34,161 nt of DNA from a bacterium (GCA_020061125.1 JAGUYV010000076.1:1-34161); one strand, 5' to 3'; positions 8,941 through 18,271 are shown, counted from the first letter of the stretch. The notes: generated by a model from the letters alone, not told the origin. Numbers and translations are program-made.

Positions 8941-10356
8941 TCAGTCGTCAAGCAGTAAATCTTTTTCGATACCGTATTTTTTCATGAGGCGGTAGAAGCA
9001 GCCGCGATCCATGCCGCTGCGGTTTGCCGCGCGTGTGATTTTTCCGTCGCAATCCGTGAGCAGGGTTTCCAGATATTCCACGGTAAATTTCTCCACGATG
9101 TCCGCCTTGGCTTCCTTGTAAGTCATGCCGATCAATGTTTTGGCCTGGCGCTGTTCTTCCTGCACTTGCGAGGCTTTGCTCTTGACTTCGTCTGGCAGCG
9201 CAATGGCCTTGATGGCGTCGTCGTCGCAGAAGGTGACAAGGCGCTCCATCATGTTTTCGAGTTCGCGCACATTGCCCGGCCAGGTGTAGTTGACGAAAAT
9301 CTCCATGGCGTCCGGAGTCACGCGCATGACGCGCTTGCCGATTTTTCGGTTGAACTTGTGCAGGAAGTGGTTGATGAGAACCGGGATGTCCTCGATGCGC
9401 TGCCGCAGGGGCGGCATGAGAATGGAGATTACATTGAGCCGGTAAAACAGATCCTCGCGGAAAGATCCTCTGGCCACTGCGGATTCGAGATCGCGGTTGG
9501 TGGCGGCGATCACGCGGACATCCACCTTGCGTGGTTTGTTGTCCCCAACTCGCGTGAATTCCCCTTCCTGAAGCACGCGCAGCAGACGCGTTTGCAGGCC
9601 GGGACTGAATTCTCCGATTTCGTCCAGAAAGATGGTGCCGCCGTGCGCGGCCTCAAAGAACCCGGCGTGATCCTTGTGCGCGCCCGTGAATGCGCCGCGC
9701 ACATGGCCGAACAGCTCGCTTTCAAGCAGGGATTCTGCTAGGGCGGCGCAGTCCACGGTCACGAACGGCTTGTCCTTGAGAAATCCGCTGAAATGCAAGG
9801 CGCGCGCGGCTAGTTCTTTTCCGGTGCCGCTCTCGCCGGTGATGAGCACGGTGCTGTGCGTGTCCTTGACCCGTTCAATGATTCGGAACACATTCTGCAT
9901 GGGGGCGCTTTCGCCGATGATGCCCGCAAAGCTGATGCGGCGGTCCACCTGTTCGCGCAGAGCCTGGTTCTCGGCGATGAGGCTGGCGTGTTCGGCCGCC
10001 TTTTTGAGATTAGCGTCCACTTCGTCCAGGTTGTACGGCTTGGTGATGAAATTGAACGCGCCCTGGCGCATGGCCTTGACCGCGCCGGGAATGGTGCCGT
10101 GCCCTGTGAGGATGATCACGGGCAGCCCCGGATGTTTCTCGCGCACGCGATCAAGCAGGGCCATGCCGTCCATTTCAGGCATGACCAGATCCGTGACGAG
10201 CACATGAAAGGATTCCGATTCGAGGGTGCGCAGCGCAGTGGATGCCGAGGAGCAGGCGCTCACTTCATAGCCCATGGCCCCCAGACCCTTGGCCAGAGCG
10301 TCGAGCAGCCTTTGCTCATCGTCAACAAGAAGAATGCGGATGTGTTCAGAGGCCAT
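8941..10356 (-). CDS. NtrC-family sigma54-dependent response regulator (REC-AAA+-HTH)
   Basis: REC domain ([22 protein letters not shown]), Walker A GESGTGKE, canonical [34 protein letters not shown]-terminal HTH. Confidence 0.95.
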   Translation of the reverse strand: MASEHIRILLVDDEQRLLDALAKGLGAMGYEVSACSSASTALRTLESESFHVLVTDLVMPEMDGMALLDRVREKHPGLPVIILTGHGTIPGAVKAMRQGAFNFITKPYNLDEVDANLKKAAEHASLIAENQALREQVDRRISFAGIIGESAPMQNVFRIIERVKDTHSTVLITGESGTGKELAARALHFSGFLKDKPFVTVDCAALAESLLESELFGHVRGAFTGAHKDHAGFFEAAHGGTIFLDEIGEFSPGLQTRLLRVLQEGEFTRVGDNKPRKVDVRVIAATNRDLESAVARGSFREDLFYRLNVISILMPPLRQRIEDIPVLINHFLHKFNRKIGKRVMRVTPDAMEIFVNYTWPGNVRELENMMERLVTFCDDDAIKAIALPDEVKSKASQVQEEQRQAKTLIGMTYKEAKADIVEKFTVEYLETLLTDCDGKITRAANRSGMDRGCFYRLMKKYGIEKDLLLDD

Positions 10357-11473
10357 CGTTTACGGCATCGGACCAGATGAAATTCTTGATGCTTTCCTTC
10401 CACTGGATTGCGAGTTCATCGGCCGTGAGACCGGAGCGCCGCGCGTCGAGGGGCAGAACCGGGGCCACAAGCTCTCCGAGGATCCAGACGGCAGGCTCCT
10501 CGCCCAGGCGCGCTGTTGAGACATCGTAGATGCGCGGCCCTTTGTCGAGCAGCCTGTTCAGCACCATCACGATGCGGCGCGAGCGCTCGTAGGGCGATAC
10601 GCTGTCTCCGGTATCGGCGATGGTCATGAGCGGCGTGCTGGAATGCATGATCACGCCCACGCACTCGCCGTCCTCGTTGCACTTTTCCGTGGCGTAGACC
10701 CTCGCCTGCACTTTATACCCGTCTCCATCAGGCAAGTCAAGCTGCATGCTTTGAAGGTGTGATTTCACGATCTTAATCCGGTCTTCGGTGGGAGGATGCA
10801 CATCGAAATATCCCTCGTACATGGGCGCGCTTCTCAATTCGAGGCGATGCATTTTTTCGAAAAACCGCATCATGGCGGATGGGTCGTATCCGGCCTTGAC
10901 CACATACTCGGTTCCGTAGGTGTCGGCGTCAATCTCCGCCTGGCGGCCCCACATTTCCATACGGCCCTGCTGAATCATTTCCGAGGCCATGACCGCGGCA
11001 GGCTCACGCGTCAGCGCCAACACAAGCAGGTTCATGAGCATGTTTTTCATGCCGCGCTTGTACATCTGCACGCTGTGGCGCATGGCTACATGCACGAGTT
11101 CGTGACCGATGACCGCAGCCAGTTCATCGTCGTTCTCGATTTCATCCATGAGTCCGCGGGTTACGAAAATATAGCCGCCGGGCAGCGCAAACGCGTTGAC
11201 CAGATCCGTGTCCAGAATATAGAAGTGGTATTCGAGGTGCGGACGGCCGCTGACCTTGACCAGTTCGCGGGTCACGCCCAGCAGCCGGTCCATTTCCGCC
11301 TGGTCGTTTGTGATTCCGTACGCGCGGATGATGGCCTTGGCCACATCTTCCCCGAGATCGGTTTCCTTGACTTCATCCATGTCGAACATGCCGCCATGCA
11401 CGGGCGTGCCCAAGGCGATGCTCATCGCGAACACAAAGACGAGTGTGGTGGACAGCAGCCTGATTGCATTCAT
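10346..11473 (-). CDS. M48 family zinc metalloprotease (BepA/LoiP-like), exported
   Basis: Signal peptide; HELVH (HEXXH) plus EIDADTYG third ligand; HPPTEDRI motif. Overlaps the response-regulator start by 11 nt. Confidence 0.92.
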   Translation of the reverse strand: MNAIRLLSTTLVFVFAMSIALGTPVHGGMFDMDEVKETDLGEDVAKAIIRAYGITNDQAEMDRLLGVTRELVKVSGRPHLEYHFYILDTDLVNAFALPGGYIFVTRGLMDEIENDDELAAVIGHELVHVAMRHSVQMYKRGMKNMLMNLLVLALTREPAAVMASEMIQQGRMEMWGRQAEIDADTYGTEYVVKAGYDPSAMMRFFEKMHRLELRSAPMYEGYFDVHPPTEDRIKIVKSHLQSMQLDLPDGDGYKVQARVYATEKCNEDGECVGVIMHSSTPLMTIADTGDSVSPYERSRRIVMVLNRLLDKGPRIYDVSTARLGEEPAVWILGELVAPVLPLDARRSGLTADELAIQWKESIKNFIWSDAVNDGL

Positions 11474-12294
11474 GCTCGTTCTCTTTTTTCCCGAAACGCG
11501 ATTTCCACGGTTCTTCCCAGCGGCGCTCTTACAGTGTGCGCGGCGTTGCCCTGCATAATGGCGATTTCAACAAGGCCTGAACTTCCGACATAAGCCGCAA
11601 GCTGGCCGGACTCGCGATCCGCATAGGTGCGTGACATGCCAACTATAGTATAATTCCCGGTTTTCACGAGAATTGTTCCGGGGTCGCGGTCCTGAAGCAG
11701 ATCGCCTCGAATGTTTGTGATAAGATTTCCAAAATGATCCACATGTATTACCTGTCCGGTGATGCGGCCCGGAGTGATGTCCGGAGCGGCTTCCTCCAGG
11801 AGCGTGATGTCCCCGGCTTCCAGACCCAGGTCAGCGGGATCGCCGCCTGACGCCAGGTGCGCGGCTGCGGGTGCGAAGATGTCCCGGCCGTGGAATGTGG
11901 CGCTCACGCTGTCCCGCGGCGGTTTGACCTGCGTGATTTCCCATGCGCGGTAAACCCGGTCCGCACCCAGTGCCATGGAAAGCAATCCGTTGTCCGGGGC
12001 AACGAAAAAATGCCCGCGGCACAGCACGGCTATGGCGCGCCGCGCGGAGCCGACACCCGGATCCACGACCGTAAGATGCACGGTCCCTTCGGGGAAATCT
12101 TGACAATAGGTGTGAAGCACATAAGAGGCCGAGGCGATGCCGAACGGCGCTATGGTGTGCGAAATGTCCACGGGTATCAGATCGGGATTGGATTTCAGCA
12201 GAACGCCTTTCATGCTGCCCGCGTATCCGTCCGCCAGCCCGAAATCCGTTAGCAGGGTCACTATACCGTTGGCCGCAAAGCCGTCAACTGACAC
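11470..12294 (-). CDS. SAM hydroxide adenosyltransferase / SAM-dependent chlorinase-fluorinase family protein (DUF62)
   Basis: IVTLLTDFGLADGYAGSMKGVL, VDPGVGSARRAIAV, APDNGLL, FHGRDIFAPAAAHLA, HVDHFGNLITNI. Likely GTG start at 12294 (ORF open to 12384); ATGA overlap with the M48 gene. Confidence 0.9.
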   Translation of the reverse strand: MSVDGFAANGIVTLLTDFGLADGYAGSMKGVLLKSNPDLIPVDISHTIAPFGIASASYVLHTYCQDFPEGTVHLTVVDPGVGSARRAIAVLCRGHFFVAPDNGLLSMALGADRVYRAWEITQVKPPRDSVSATFHGRDIFAPAAAHLASGGDPADLGLEAGDITLLEEAAPDITPGRITGQVIHVDHFGNLITNIRGDLLQDRDPGTILVKTGNYTIVGMSRTYADRESGQLAAYVGSSGLVEIAIMQGNAAHTVRAPLGRTVEIAFREKRERA

Positions 12295-12604
12295 AATCGT
12301 CAATCCAGTCAAGGTAAGGTTTGTGCCCGGCCGCAATTGGCAGCGCGATGATTTCCGGCACTTCATAGGGATGCGCTTCGGCAATCGCGCGGCGCAGATC
12401 CTCGAAACGGTCCGCGCGGGTTTTCATGATGCACATGACTTCGGCATCGTCCTGGATCTCGCCGTTCCAGCGGTACAGGGAGCGTACGCCGGGGAGAATG
12501 TTCACGCAAGCGGCAAGTCTGGGTTCAAGCACGGCAGCAGCCAGATTGCGCGCAACAGATTCGTCCGCGCAGGTTACAAAAACCACAATGTAATCACTGG
12601 TCAT
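12284..12604 (-). CDS. cutA: divalent-cation tolerance protein CutA
   Basis: Start MTSDYIVVFVTCADESVARNLA; LAACVNILPGVRSLYRWNGEIQDDAEVMCIMKT; AHPYEVPEIIALPI is diagnostic for CutA1. Confidence 0.94.
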   Translation of the reverse strand: MTSDYIVVFVTCADESVARNLAAAVLEPRLAACVNILPGVRSLYRWNGEIQDDAEVMCIMKTRADRFEDLRRAIAEAHPYEVPEIIALPIAAGHKPYLDWIDDCVS

Positions 12605-12623
12605 GGGAATCGCCTCTTCACCC

Positions 12624-12649
12624 TTGACCTTACCGGCCCTAAAGGTCAA
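12624..12649. repeat. inverted repeat TTGACCTT-N10-AAGGTCAA in the cutA leader
   Basis: Exact 8-bp arms, in the 57-bp gap between the GGDEF stop and the cutA ATG. Confidence 0.8.
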
Positions 12650-12661
12650 AGGGGGAATCGC

Positions 12662-13762
12662 TTAACGCGGCGCGCGGTCCACCACGCAGTTTCTGCCGCG
12701 GGATTTGGCCAGATAAAGAGCCTGGTCGGCCTTAGAGATCAGTGCGTCCAGTGCTGTGGAGTCTTCGGGGAATGAAGCCAGGCCCAGGGACACCGTGATG
12801 TTGCGCTCAATGGTCTGGCCCCCGCTTGTGAAATGGAACGGCAACTCGGCCACGATGCGTCGCAACTGCTCGGCGGCGTCCGCGCCTGCGGCGCGGTCTG
12901 CGTTGTACACCACGGATACGAACTCCTCCCCTCCGTACCGGCAGGTGAACCCGCGATGGTCTATGAAGCCGCGCACGCGGTTTGCGAGTTCCATGAGCAC
13001 TTGATCGCCAGCGGGATGGCCGTAGGTGTCGTTCACTTGCTTGAAATGATCAATGTCGAACATGATGAGAGAAAATGCGCGCCCGCGCCTGTTTGCGCGC
13101 TCGGCTTCTCGTTCGAGACGGTGCTTGAAATAGCGACGGTTGTAGAGTCCGGTCAACTGGTCCGTTGTGGCGAAGTGATACAGTTCCGCATTCTCCAGCG
13201 TCATGGACAGGTGGTTTGCGATAGTGCTCAAGAACCTCCATTCGCCCTTGCCGTATTCCACCTCGGCAGGTTTGCAGATCATGAGAAATCCGAGTTCGCG
13301 GGATTTGAGCTGCAGAGGGATGAACGAGGATTGCAGGTTGCGGTTAAGATTCAGCTTGCCGTAATACTCGCTCCATGCGTGGGAAGCCACGACTTCGTCC
13401 CATGTGGTGTCCTCGACCACTTCGAACGGAAGATTGAGAAAATCGCTTTCAAAGGAATCCTGCCCCCTGCGTTTCATCTTGAGGGCCAGCCCGCTTTTCG
13501 AGGAATCGAACAGCGCGATCATGCAGAACCGCACCACGGGGAAGAAATCCATGACGATGTCGAGAAGCGTCTTCTGAATCTCATACCAGTCCATGGAATA
13601 CGCGATCTCGCGGAGCACTTTGTAGATGAGGTTCAGTTCGCGCTCTTTTTCATCCAGCGCGTTCTTAAGCTCCGCGTTGTCCTGAATCAGGTCCGTGGAG
13701 ATCTGTTTCAGAACAAAGAAGTCTTTCTTCAAATCGCTGTATTCGCTGTTGTCGTGTGTCAT
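12662..13762 (-). CDS. GGDEF domain diguanylate cyclase with N-terminal coiled coil and GAF-like region
   Basis: DQLTGLYNRRYF, MFDIDHFKQVNDTYGHPAGDQVL, CRYGGEEFVSVV, SKADQALYLAKSRGRN. Start chosen at MTHDNSEYS. Confidence 0.93.
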   Translation of the reverse strand: MTHDNSEYSDLKKDFFVLKQISTDLIQDNAELKNALDEKERELNLIYKVLREIAYSMDWYEIQKTLLDIVMDFFPVVRFCMIALFDSSKSGLALKMKRRGQDSFESDFLNLPFEVVEDTTWDEVVASHAWSEYYGKLNLNRNLQSSFIPLQLKSRELGFLMICKPAEVEYGKGEWRFLSTIANHLSMTLENAELYHFATTDQLTGLYNRRYFKHRLEREAERANRRGRAFSLIMFDIDHFKQVNDTYGHPAGDQVLMELANRVRGFIDHRGFTCRYGGEEFVSVVYNADRAAGADAAEQLRRIVAELPFHFTSGGQTIERNITVSLGLASFPEDSTALDALISKADQALYLAKSRGRNCVVDRAPR

Positions 13763-13846
13763 AAATCCATCTCGACAAGGAACTGAAAAACACAATGCCG
13801 ACTCGCGTCCCTGCTTTCAATTACCCCGCAGGCGCGCGTTTAACAC

Positions 13847-13892
13847 AAAAAAAACTGGCGAAACGGGGCGCGGACCTTAAGCCCGCGCCCCG
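13847..13892 (-). terminator. rho-independent terminator of the MDR dehydrogenase gene
   Basis: 10-bp perfect GC stem CGGGGCGCGG/CCGCGCCCCG (13864-13892), then a run of eight T on the minus strand (plus-strand AAAAAAAA 13847-13854). Confidence 0.6.
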
Positions 13893-13900
13893 CGTTCAAG

Positions 13901-15055
13901 TTACATCTTGATCATGATCTTGCCGTCGGCCCTGCATGTGGACTGCACGATGGCGTCCACGGCTTTGGCAAGCGGGAACCGCGCGGTGATCATTTTTCTG
14001 GTGTCAATGGCGCCCGCGGCCATGAGGCGGATCACATTCGGGAAGGTGCCGTTGCCGCTGTGCCCCTGCGCGCCGAACACCTGGGCATGGCGCACCTGGA
14101 ACTGGTCCAGATACAGGGGCACTCGGTCTGCGGCGCGGCCGATCTGCACGATGCGGCAGTTCACTGCCATGGCTTTCTCTGCTTCGGGCAAAGTTGCCGT
14201 GGGAGCGCCGGCGGCCTCCACAAAGAAGTCCGCGCCCTCCCCTCCCGTCTCTTCCAGAATCACTTCATGGGGCGTGACCTTGAGGGGATCGTAGACCGAG
14301 GTGGCGCCCATCTTTTTAGCAATTTTGCGGCGGCCCGGGCTGACCTCGAAGGAGATGACCTTGGCCGCGCCCGCGGCTTTGCACAGGCCGATGGCGGCTG
14401 CGCCGATGGGGCCTGCGCCGAATACGACCACATACGCGCCGGGCCGGAATCCCCCAGCGCGCGGGAAAATTCCGTTGTACGCCACACATGTCGGCTCCAC
14501 CGTGGCCCCGGCTTCATAAATGTCGCTTTCGCTTTTGTACACATTGCGCAATGCGTTGAGTTTCCAGCAGAACTTGGCGCCGATGGCGATGTATTCGGCG
14601 AACGCGCCGTCAATGGTGAACCCGATTTCTTCGAGGTTTTCGCACTGGTTCGGATACCCGTTGCGGCAGGGAGTGCAATGTCCGCACCAGATCATTTCCT
14701 CGGCCGTTACCATGTCGCCCTTTTTGAAGTCCTGCACGGACTTGCCCACTTCCACGACTTCGCCCGAGAATTCGTGCCCGAGAATGGCCGGGAACTTGAC
14801 CAGGCCGGGATACATGATGTAGCCCTCGCTGTCGGTTTCGTAGAAGTGCATGTCCGATCCGCACACGCCGCAGGCCTTGATGCGAATCAGCAGCTCATCG
14901 GGTTTGGGTTTGGGAATCTTGACATCCTTGATTCCCAGGCGCGGGTTGGTATATACGCTGTTGCCGATCAGAGCCTTCCCGGTTTTCTTTTCGAACGGCG
15001 TGAGCGTATAGCCTTTTTTGGGTTTCCAGTCTGCTTCGAGAACAAGTCCTTTCAT
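13901..15055 (-). CDS. zinc-dependent medium-chain dehydrogenase, scyllo-inosose 3-dehydrogenase-like
   Basis: CGVCGSDMHFYETDSEGYIMYPGL, GHEFSGEVVEVG, structural Zn CGHCTPCRNGYPNQC, Rossmann GAGPIGAAAIGLCKAAGA, GAQGHSGNGTFPNVI. Pattern resembles Thermotoga scyllo-inosose 3-dehydrogenase as recalled, not aligned. Confidence 0.85.
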   Translation of the reverse strand: MKGLVLEADWKPKKGYTLTPFEKKTGKALIGNSVYTNPRLGIKDVKIPKPKPDELLIRIKACGVCGSDMHFYETDSEGYIMYPGLVKFPAILGHEFSGEVVEVGKSVQDFKKGDMVTAEEMIWCGHCTPCRNGYPNQCENLEEIGFTIDGAFAEYIAIGAKFCWKLNALRNVYKSESDIYEAGATVEPTCVAYNGIFPRAGGFRPGAYVVVFGAGPIGAAAIGLCKAAGAAKVISFEVSPGRRKIAKKMGATSVYDPLKVTPHEVILEETGGEGADFFVEAAGAPTATLPEAEKAMAVNCRIVQIGRAADRVPLYLDQFQVRHAQVFGAQGHSGNGTFPNVIRLMAAGAIDTRKMITARFPLAKAVDAIVQSTCRADGKIMIKM

Positions 15056-15118
15056 GGCGCCTCCTGTGGCATGGAGAATGGAATCAGGCCGGTCGCGCGG
15101 CAGCCGCGGCGTATCCGG

Positions 15119-15664
15119 TCATGCGTCCTCGCCGAACACCTCGGCGGAGAAACAATGGATTTCGGTTTCAGGGTCCTTCCAGGCGTCGTCCGGAAGCCCG
15201 GCCTTGCGGCAGGTCTGCCGCAGGAAAGTTTCGCGGTCCCAGCCCCATTCTACGGGCACCTGGGGCAGAAGCAATCCGGACAGATGGCCTCTTCGGATGT
15301 ACAGTCCGTGTTCGCCCACGACCACGGATTCAGGATTCGTGATTTTCTGCATGGGAGATAGCACGGAAATTTCGATGTGCGTTGCGTCAAGTTCGCGGTG
15401 ATGCATGGGCGGGAACCGCGGATCTTCCGATGCCGCGGCCACGGCCATGCGGCTCACGGTTTCATGAAGCGGATCGCTGGAGCGGATGTTCCCGATGCAC
15501 CCGCGAAGACGGCCCTTTTGTTTGAGCGTCACGAACGCGCCGCACGCGCGGCTCGACACATCATCGTCCGGCGCCTGCGATTCAGGGCGAGCGCCCTTCA
15601 AGTGGTCGCGGATGCTGCTCCGCGCCAGTTTAAGCAGATACTCGCGCTGTTCGCCGTTCAGCAA
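15119..15664 (-). CDS. AMMECR1 domain protein (AmmeMemoRadiSam system protein A family)
   Basis: GAFVTLKQKGRLRGCIGNI, DPRFPPM, EISVLSPM, VPVEWGWDRETFLRQTCRKAGLPDDAW. Confidence 0.93.
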   Translation of the reverse strand: MLNGEQREYLLKLARSSIRDHLKGARPESQAPDDDVSSRACGAFVTLKQKGRLRGCIGNIRSSDPLHETVSRMAVAAASEDPRFPPMHHRELDATHIEISVLSPMQKITNPESVVVGEHGLYIRRGHLSGLLLPQVPVEWGWDRETFLRQTCRKAGLPDDAWKDPETEIHCFSAEVFGEDA

Positions 15665-15703
15665 TGGGAACTCCAGAACGGAGCGCCGGGGGCGCGTCCG
15701 TGT

Positions 15704-18220
15704 TCAGTGATACTGGGAAGCGCGCAATTCCTTGTGCGGCATGTGGCGCACAAGAGTCTTGTCCACGGGGTGGCGCACCAGGTGGAAATGGTACATGAGC
15801 ATGTGCGACACTTTGCGCGCGTAGTCGTCGAACACGCCGTCCCGGATTTGATCCAGTTGGCGATAGCCCACTTCGGCTTCGAGTTTCTCGGGTACATCCA
15901 TGGCGCCGGTCACCGGCCCCTGGAACACGGGTTCCATGGTTCTGGCGTCCAGAATCAGCGTGGGCATGGATGCGGAGGCGGCCACCATGCGGTTCTTCTT
16001 TAGGCCCTGGTATTTTTCACGGGTCACATTTTCAAGCTCGGTGCGATCGAGCGCGGCCACAAAGATGAGATCCGATGGATTGCGTTCGGCAATTTTCTGG
16101 AGCATGCCGCCGCGCGTGAGTTCGTCGTAGGTGTATACCGTGCCGTCCTTTGGCATGGCTGTGGTGAAAAAGCCCGTGCCCTGAATGGCGGTGGCCATGC
16201 GCGATGTGTAAACCTGGCTCGGTGTCGGTTTCATGTGTTCGGTCCCGCGCGGATTTTCGAACGGAACCACAAGCACGGTTTTGTTTTTCCAGTTGGATAC
16301 GAACACTGTGTAAAAATCCACGGCCGCCACGGGCACGAACATCTCCAGGGGCGGGGCATCGGTTTCCGTGGCCACGCGGTAATAGGGATCGTATTCCTGC
16401 TCATGGTCTTTGACCACGTCATAGGGAATGCCGGTTACATCCACAAGGAAATTGAAATTCTCCTTGACCACGGAATTGGAGGGGCTGCGGCGCAGGGCCT
16501 TCTGCCCCAGGGAATGCGCCAGGGTTTCGTTATTGTTGTCCAGGGCGCAGAAAGCCTGGTTGTTGAGCATTTCGCCCTTGTAGCAACCGTTGTCCAGCGC
16601 CTGCTGGAACATGGCTTCGGTCTGGTCGTCGCACTGGGAGCGGCGCACGCGGGCCGTCGCCAGCCCGGCCGTAGCGCAGCCCAGGGCGGAATCGGCGCGG
16701 GCTGCGGCTTCGTACTTCTGTTCGGCCACGGCGTGCTCTCCCATAATGTCGTTCAGATACCCGAGCGTGGCCAGAGATACGGCATGATCTGGCTCGGACT
16801 GCAGCGCTTTGTCGAAAAACGGCATGGCGTCCATGGGGCGCCCGTTGCGGATTTCAATGAACCCGCGCGCCGCGAGATAGTCCGCGCGGCCCGGGTACAT
16901 TTCCAATGCGCGCTCGATGTCCCGCTGCGCTTCGCGGGTTTTCCCGGCATGGAGGTTGTACAGCGCGCCCCTGTAATACATGGCGGAGAGAGCGTCGTCG
17001 GTGGGTCCGGCCATGGCAGGCTCCACGCGCGGAGTCTGCGCGGTGACTGCCGGCTTCTCGGACGGCTTTTCCGCGGGCTTTTCAACAGGCTGCTGCGACT
17101 GCGCCGATGCGGGCGGCATGTTGTTCGCCGTTGTCAGTTCCGACGCAGGAGGATTGGAAGCTACTTCAACGGGTTTTTCAGAAGGCTTCTCCGCAGGTTT
17201 CTCAATGGGTTTCGTGACCGGTTTTTCAGCCGGTTTTTCTGTTGGCTTCTCCGCAGGCTTTTCGGACGGCTTTTCTGTTGGTTTTTCAGCCGGTGTTTTA
17301 TCTGGCTTTTCCTCCGGGGTTTCCGTGACCTGCGCCATGTGAACCCCGTTTGTTTTCGCTCTGGGAACAGTCTTCTTGCCCTGTGGCCGAAGGGTGATTT
17401 CCTTGGGAAGGCCTTTGAGTTTGCCCTCGTTGTAGCGATCCGGCTCCTGCATGGCCCATTGCACATAATCCCGGTTCTCGCGGTAGTACGGGTTGTTGGG
17501 GTCAATTTTCAAAGCGTTGTCCAGAGCCGCGATGGCGTTGGGAAAATCTTCCATACTGATGTAAGCGAAGGCCAGATTGTTGTGAGCCAGAGCGTAATCC
17601 GGGGCGAGTTCGATGGCGCGTTTGTACGCGGCAACGGCTTTGTCATAGTCCTGGCGTGTCGTGAACATGTTGCCGAGGTTGATGTGAGCGGTCACAAGTT
17701 GCGGATCGGCCTCGATAGCCTTTTTGAGATACTCTTCTGCCGCGGCGGTATCGCCCTGAATGCTGGAGATTTCGCCCAGATTGTTGTACAGGGTTGCCAC
17801 ATCGCTTTTGTCCGGTGGATTCAGGGACAGGGACGCCTTGAACTGTTCAATGGCCTTGGGATAATCGCCCTCCACGGTGTAGCAGGTGCCGAGCGCGGTG
17901 TGCGCGTCCAGAATCCGGGTGTCCAGTTCGAGGGCGCGGGACAGAGCGGGTTTGGCGCGGGCGCAGTCGGACATGTTGAAAAGCACCAGGCCGAGGGCCG
18001 CGTGGTAAAACGCATTTTTGTCATCCTTGTCCACGGCCTTCTGGAGTTCTCGCTGCGCGTTTTCCAGATCGTTCTTGTTCTGGTATTCGAGGGCTTTCTG
18101 GTAGTGGTCCCAGGCGGATTGCGCGTGCGCTGCCTGCTCGAAAGCGGCCAGCACTAGAAACGCCGCAAACACGGCCAGCCATCGCAGGCCCGCCCGGGGA
18201 TGTTTTCGTGTGTGTGTCAT
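15704..18220 (-). CDS. exported TPR-repeat protein with EKPx low-complexity linker
   Basis: Start at MTHTRKHPRAGLRWLAVFAAFLVLAAFEQAAHAQ (signal peptide); multiple TPR units; [E/T]KP[A/T/S] repeats; second TPR set; unrecognised C-terminal domain. Confidence 0.85.
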   Translation of the reverse strand: MTHTRKHPRAGLRWLAVFAAFLVLAAFEQAAHAQSAWDHYQKALEYQNKNDLENAQRELQKAVDKDDKNAFYHAALGLVLFNMSDCARAKPALSRALELDTRILDAHTALGTCYTVEGDYPKAIEQFKASLSLNPPDKSDVATLYNNLGEISSIQGDTAAAEEYLKKAIEADPQLVTAHINLGNMFTTRQDYDKAVAAYKRAIELAPDYALAHNNLAFAYISMEDFPNAIAALDNALKIDPNNPYYRENRDYVQWAMQEPDRYNEGKLKGLPKEITLRPQGKKTVPRAKTNGVHMAQVTETPEEKPDKTPAEKPTEKPSEKPAEKPTEKPAEKPVTKPIEKPAEKPSEKPVEVASNPPASELTTANNMPPASAQSQQPVEKPAEKPSEKPAVTAQTPRVEPAMAGPTDDALSAMYYRGALYNLHAGKTREAQRDIERALEMYPGRADYLAARGFIEIRNGRPMDAMPFFDKALQSEPDHAVSLATLGYLNDIMGEHAVAEQKYEAAARADSALGCATAGLATARVRRSQCDDQTEAMFQQALDNGCYKGEMLNNQAFCALDNNNETLAHSLGQKALRRSPSNSVVKENFNFLVDVTGIPYDVVKDHEQEYDPYYRVATETDAPPLEMFVPVAAVDFYTVFVSNWKNKTVLVVPFENPRGTEHMKPTPSQVYTSRMATAIQGTGFFTTAMPKDGTVYTYDELTRGGMLQKIAERNPSDLIFVAALDRTELENVTREKYQGLKKNRMVAASASMPTLILDARTMEPVFQGPVTGAMDVPEKLEAEVGYRQLDQIRDGVFDDYARKVSHMLMYHFHLVRHPVDKTLVRHMPHKELRASQYH
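17050..17320 (-). repeat. 12-nt-period repeat region coding EKPAEKPTEKPSEKP-type linker
   Basis: Recurring (G/T)(C/T)TT(C/T)TC.. units on the plus strand, translating on minus to EKPx tetrapeptides. Confidence 0.8.
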
Positions 18221-18245
18221 ATCAGGGTCCCTTGTTCCGGCATGA

Positions 18246-18261
18246 GGCATCAACTGATGCC
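18246..18261. promoter_or_regulatory. palindrome GGCATCAACTGATGCC, possible operator or 5'-UTR hairpin of TPR gene
   Basis: GGCATCA/TGATGCC arms exact, immediately downstream of TATAAT boxes on the minus strand. Confidence 0.4.
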
Positions 18262-18271
18262 GCAATTTTTC

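Noticed and set aside
14060-15361. 433-aa plus-strand ORF antisense to the MDR dehydrogenase
   Set aside because: Shadow ORF spanning two real minus-strand genes.
16235-18157. 640-aa plus-strand ORF antisense to the TPR gene
   Set aside because: Low-complexity Phe/Arg-rich shadow of the EKPx repeat; the minus-strand ORF has signal peptide and TPR structure.
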